This document shows positions 7,204-9,707 of a stretch of DNA of 9,707 nucleotides, piece after piece. The notes beneath the pieces were generated by a model. The model was given only the letters and a program-made list of their open reading frames with translations. It was not told where the DNA came from and ran no database searches. The stretch spans positions 1 through 9,707 of the forward strand of contig CAMCFW010000052.1 of assembly GCA_945874195.1 (NCBI GenBank), in the 5' to 3' direction. Each line of letters starts with the position of its first letter. The stretch's first letter is position 1. Source of the DNA: Chryseobacterium gleum. Lineage in GTDB: Bacteria; Bacteroidota; Bacteroidia; UBA10329. Both the position numbers and the translations under genes were made by a program.

Positions 7204-7211
7204 TACCTTTG
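7204..7211 (+). promoter_or_regulatory. Promoter -7 box of the cold-shock-domain gene, with long 5' leader
   Basis: TACCTTTG exactly matches TAnnTTTG and is followed by C, a frequent context in this phylum. No good TTG is seen at the -33 spacing. If used, it gives an untranslated leader of about 130 nt before the ATG at 7348. The last part of the leader (about 7313-7347) is strongly A-rich, as favoured for initiation in Bacteroidota, and has no Shine-Dalgarno. Confidence 0.55.
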
Positions 7212-7347
7212 CACCACATTGGTCGGATATTTTGGTTTCTTACCTCTGCTGACATCGCGTTTAGTTCTCGGTTCATTCCGAAGCTGTGTGTGATTTTTCA
7301 GTCATCATCAACCAAAATGCACTAAAAAAAACAGCACCAAAAAATAA

Positions 7348-7797
7348 ATGGGTCGATCACAGGAAACATTCGGTAAGAAGGAAAGAGAGAAGAAGCGCGA
7401 TAAGAAACGTAAGGACAAGGAAGAAAAGCGCATCGCCCGTAAAGACGGAGGTCCGTCAAGCTTTGACGACATGATCGCTTATGTGGATGAGAACGGCATG
7501 ATCACCAACACTCCGCCAGACCCGATGAAAAAGAAGGCCATCATCAATGCCGCTGACATCGAACTTGGTATTCCAAAGAAGGAAGATTCAGACCACGATC
7601 CTGTGAGAAAAGGTGTTGTGTCGTTTTTCAATCACGATAAAGGATACGGATTCATCAAGGATTCGGAAACGAACGATAGCGTGTTCGTTCACATAAACAA
7701 CACGTTGGAAGAAATAAAGGAGAATAACATGGTGAGCTACGAGATTCAACCTGGCCTGAAAGGTCCAGAAGCAGCCAAGGTTCAGGTGATACGATAA
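7348..7797 (+). CDS. Cold-shock-domain RNA-binding protein with lysine-rich N-terminus
   Basis: A 149-residue protein in two parts. Residues 1-33 are a highly charged Lys/Arg/Glu segment (MGRSQETFGKKEREKKRDKK and onward), probably a helix that binds RNA non-specifically. A linker (about 34-85) follows, then a cold shock domain at about 87-148: GVVSFFNHDKGYGFIKD holds RNP1 (K98-G-Y-G-F-I103) and SVFVHI (111-116) is RNP2, with aromatic residues F93, F94, Y100, F102 and F113 placed to stack on single-stranded RNA. The C-terminal strands EENNMVSYEI-like and AAKVQVI complete the OB fold. This extended form, about twice the length of CspA, is familiar from Bacteroidota. It probably acts as an RNA chaperone in the cytoplasm; cold induction is not shown by the sequence. 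It is monocistronic between its promoter box and a strong terminator. Confidence 0.9.
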   Translation: MGRSQETFGKKEREKKRDKKRKDKEEKRIARKDGGPSSFDDMIAYVDENGMITNTPPDPMKKKAIINAADIELGIPKKEDSDHDPVRKGVVSFFNHDKGYGFIKDSETNDSVFVHINNTLEEIKENNMVSYEIQPGLKGPEAAKVQVIR

Positions 7798-7818
7798 TTG
7801 TACCACCCGTTTAGGTTA

Positions 7819-7857
7819 AAAAGGGCTTTCTGACAGATCAGAAAGCCCTTTTCTTTT
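7819..7857. terminator. Bidirectional terminator between the cold-shock and fadD genes
   Basis: A perfect 15-bp stem, AAAAGGGCTTTCTGA (7819-7833) with TCAGAAAGCCCTTTT (7838-7852), closes on a 4-nt CAGA loop. T-rich sequence follows on both strands (TTTTCTTTTT on plus, five T at the end of the stem on minus). It sits between convergent stop codons at 7797 and 7876 and should end both transcripts. Confidence 0.92.
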
Positions 7858-7875
7858 TCATTCAACTCACAAGTA

Positions 7876-9546
7876 TCAAACTTTGGCTTCTTCCTCTCGC
7901 AAAGCTCTTCGCAGTATCTTACCGACCGGGGTCTTGGGCAGTTCTGCGCGGAAAGCAATGTGCTTAGGCTTCTTATAGCCTGTCATGTTCTGATCACAGA
8001 AATCGCGGATCTCCTGTTCAGTCAGGCTCGGGTCCTTCTTTACGATGAAGACCTTCACGGCTTCGGTAGACTTGTCGTCAGAAACACCAATGGCTGCCAC
8101 TTCGAGCACCTTCGGATGAGAAGCGATCACATCTTCCACCTCATTGGGATATACATTGAAGCCCGATACGATGATCATGTCCTTGATGCGGTCCACAATG
8201 GTGAAGTAACCGTCCTCACTCATCACGGCCACATCGCCTGTGCGCAGCCATCCGTCTTTGAGCACGTCGGCCGTTTCTTCGGGCTTGTTGTAGTAACCCT
8301 GCATAACCTGAGGGCCTTTGATATTGATCTCTCCGCGTTCGCCAACGGCCACTTCCTTTCCATTTTCATCGCACAGTTTCATGTCGGTTGATGCCACTGG
8401 AACTCCGATCGTTCCAATTCGTGCTCTTCCATCTATCGGATTAGCAGATGCCACTGGAGAACTTTCGGTAAGACCGTATCCTTCTACCAGCAGATTTCCT
8501 GTCACTTCTCGCCATCGTTCGGCCACCACGCGCTGTATGGCCATGGCCCCACCGATGACCAATTTTACAGAACTGAAATCCAATTTCTTGAACTCCTCAT
8601 TGTTCAGCAATCCGTTGAAAAGTGTGTTCACACCGGTGAGAACCGTCCATCGGTGCTTCTTCAATTCCTTAACAAAGGCCGGCATATCGCGCGGATTGGT
8701 GATGAGCACGTTCTTGCCCCCCATGCAGATGAACGCCAAGCAGTTGACCGTCAGCGAAAAAATATGGTACATGGGCAGAGGGGTAATGATGATCTCCTCG
8801 CCTTCTTTGATGATGTCGCCCATCAATCCGCGCATCTGCTCCATATTGGCAATTACGTTCCGATGGGTGAGAATTGCACCTTTCGAAACCCCTGTTGTTC
8901 CGCCTGTGTATTGAAGGAAGGCCGTATCGGTGTTCTTGATGACAACAGACCTGGGTTTCACTCCTCGGTCTTTTACCACCTCACGGAAATCGATGGTGTT
9001 CGGAATATTGAACTTCGGAACCATTTTCTTCACGTGGTTCAGCACCAGATTCACAATGAACTGCTTTGGTTGAGGAAACAGGTCTGGGATCCGTGTAACG
9101 ATAACGTGTTTCAATCCGGTCTTAGAAAGACATTCTTCCAACTCTCCACAGAAATTAGCCACAATGACCACTGCCTTTGCACCAGAATCGTTGAATTGGT
9201 GCTCCATTTCGCGCGAGGTGTAGAGCGGATTCACGTTCACAACCACCATTCCGGCCAGCAGCGATCCGTAAATGCAGATCGGATATTGCAGCAGGTTGGG
9301 CATCTGAATAGCGATCCTATCGCCTGGCTTCAATTCTGTATTGTTCTGAATCCAAGCGGCAAAATTCTCCGACCGCTGTTTCAGTTCGCTGAAGGTCATG
9401 GTGACCCCCATGTTCTCGAAGGCGATCTTATCGCCATACTTGATGCAACTTTCCTCGAAAGCTGCAACGATCGATGGATAACTGTCGGGGTTAATTTCCC
9501 GAGGAACTCCCGCTCCGTAATGTTGATACCAAATGTGGTCTGCCAT
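7876..9546 (-). CDS. fadD: Long-chain fatty acid--CoA ligase (acyl-CoA synthetase)
   Basis: A 556-residue member of the AMP-forming adenylate enzymes that activates free fatty acids with ATP and CoA, feeding beta-oxidation or phospholipid synthesis; it probably works at the inner face of the membrane. Visible motifs: the phosphate-binding loop YTGGTTGVSKGA (213-224), LPMYHIF (257-263), LITNPRDMPAFVKEL (281-295), LTGVNTLFNGLLNNEEF (303-319), the adenine motif EGYGLTESSP (355-364), the fatty-acyl signature DGWLRTGD...VDRIKDMIIVSGFNVYPNEVE (431-471), and PVGKILRR with catalytic Lys543 (540-547). Length and much of the sequence match Escherichia coli FadD (561 residues, from memory), including EINPDSYPS near the N-terminus and MPNLLQYP. 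All key residues are present. It is single-gene, convergent with the cold-shock gene, with an upstream -7-type box. Chain-length preference cannot be read. Confidence 0.94.
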   Translation of the reverse strand: MADHIWYQHYGAGVPREINPDSYPSIVAAFEESCIKYGDKIAFENMGVTMTFSELKQRSENFAAWIQNNTELKPGDRIAIQMPNLLQYPICIYGSLLAGMVVVNVNPLYTSREMEHQFNDSGAKAVVIVANFCGELEECLSKTGLKHVIVTRIPDLFPQPKQFIVNLVLNHVKKMVPKFNIPNTIDFREVVKDRGVKPRSVVIKNTDTAFLQYTGGTTGVSKGAILTHRNVIANMEQMRGLMGDIIKEGEEIIITPLPMYHIFSLTVNCLAFICMGGKNVLITNPRDMPAFVKELKKHRWTVLTGVNTLFNGLLNNEEFKKLDFSSVKLVIGGAMAIQRVVAERWREVTGNLLVEGYGLTESSPVASANPIDGRARIGTIGVPVASTDMKLCDENGKEVAVGERGEINIKGPQVMQGYYNKPEETADVLKDGWLRTGDVAVMSEDGYFTIVDRIKDMIIVSGFNVYPNEVEDVIASHPKVLEVAAIGVSDDKSTEAVKVFIVKKDPSLTEQEIRDFCDQNMTGYKKPKHIAFRAELPKTPVGKILRRALREEEAKV

Positions 9547-9575
9547 AGTATTGGTTTAAGTCTTTAGGATTCAAA

Positions 9576-9583
9576 CAAAACTA
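9576..9583 (-). promoter_or_regulatory. Promoter -7 box of fadD
   Basis: On the minus strand this reads TAGTTTTG, an exact TAnnTTTG match, 29 nt before the ATG at 9546, giving a leader of roughly 20-25 nt. No clear TTG is seen at the -33 distance. Confidence 0.5.
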
Positions 9584-9635
9584 AGATTTGTGGCGATTCT
9601 GACCCGATCGATTTTTTTTCAGATAAAAATTCTGT

Positions 9636-9652
9636 CCGTAAATAGCTTACGG
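9636..9652. promoter_or_regulatory. Inverted repeat in the fadD upstream region, possible operator
   Basis: CCGTAA (9636-9641) and TTACGG (9647-9652) form a perfect 6-bp inverted repeat around ATAGC. A second, weaker one, CAGA and TCTG around TAAAAAT (9620-9634), lies just beside it. The site is about 53 nt upstream of the fadD -7 box and 42 nt before the ATG at 9695. It could bind a dimeric regulator; no protein is identified, and there is no T-run next to it that would make it a terminator. Confidence 0.35.
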
Positions 9653-9694
9653 TCTGGGGGTGTTGCTTTGCTGATGTACTTAAAAACTATCGTC

Positions 9695-9707
9695 ATGAAA
9701 AGCACCG
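9695..9707 (+). CDS. Possible start of a further plus-strand gene (3' partial)
   Basis: ATG AAA AGC ACC runs off the right edge (MKST...), a beginning often seen in exported Bacteroidota proteins. An in-frame ATG at 9674 (MYLKTIVMKST) is an alternative start. TTGCTTTG at 9663-9670 has one mismatch to TAnnTTTG and could be its -7 box. Only a few codons are visible, so the product cannot be named and the gene itself is uncertain. Confidence 0.3.

Noticed and set aside
7184..7260. Continuation of the WG-repeat protein in another frame after its stop
   Set aside because: I translated one alternative frame by hand and saw no WG-like sequence, so no frameshift is supported.
8653..9567. Open plus-strand frame of 304 codons opposite fadD, with 7960-8391 and 8318-8914
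   Set aside because: They are antisense to a well-supported enzyme gene and their translations show no recognisable family features.

Overview
The window looks like a chromosomal stretch of a Bacteroidota bacterium, probably Flavobacteriales or a near relative, with roughly 50% GC. The signs are: a secreted protein with a type IX secretion (T9SS) C-terminal sorting domain; gene starts with A-rich leaders and no Shine-Dalgarno; several upstream boxes matching the Bacteroidota -7 consensus TAnnTTTG; a WYL-domain regulator and a lysine-rich cold-shock-domain protein of types common in this phylum. The lineage is inferred from these traits, not from a database comparison.

Layout. Positions 2-1735 (+) hold the 3' part of a large secreted glycine-rich protein with three Ig/PKD-like segments and a T9SS tail; the frame is open through the left edge, so the gene begins outside the window. 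It ends at a hairpin with a T-run (1755-1797). Convergent to it on the minus strand is a two-gene unit: a sodium:solute symporter (3911-2172) followed 30 nt later by a small four-helix membrane protein (2141-1797). Diverging from the symporter is a sugar-type nucleotidyltransferase (4050-4949, +) with a strong terminator. Next on the plus strand are a WYL-domain regulator (5099-6073) that may be translated from a leaderless mRNA, a secreted WG-repeat protein (6140-7183) that is AT-rich in its first half, and a cold-shock-domain RNA-binding protein (7348-7797) with a long probable 5' leader. A perfect 15-bp bidirectional terminator separates it from a convergent fadD-type long-chain acyl-CoA synthetase (9546-7876, -). 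The right edge carries an intergenic region with an inverted repeat and probably the first codons of another plus-strand gene.

How the genes relate. Most entries are separate transcription units with their own promoter-like box or terminator. Only the symporter and the small membrane protein look like a real operon. FadD supplies acyl-CoA from fatty acids; the symporter and nucleotidyltransferase are transport and sugar-activation functions with unknown substrates; the WYL and cold-shock proteins are regulatory; the T9SS and WG proteins are exported. I see no tRNA, rRNA, CRISPR array, insertion sequence, prophage or defence island. No intergenic stretch exceeds 300 bases; the longest are 7184-7347 (164 nt) and 9547-9694 (148 nt). 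I found no convincing novel multi-gene system. The best leads are the symporter/small-protein pair, the leaderless WYL start, the cold-shock leader and the glycine-rich surface protein.
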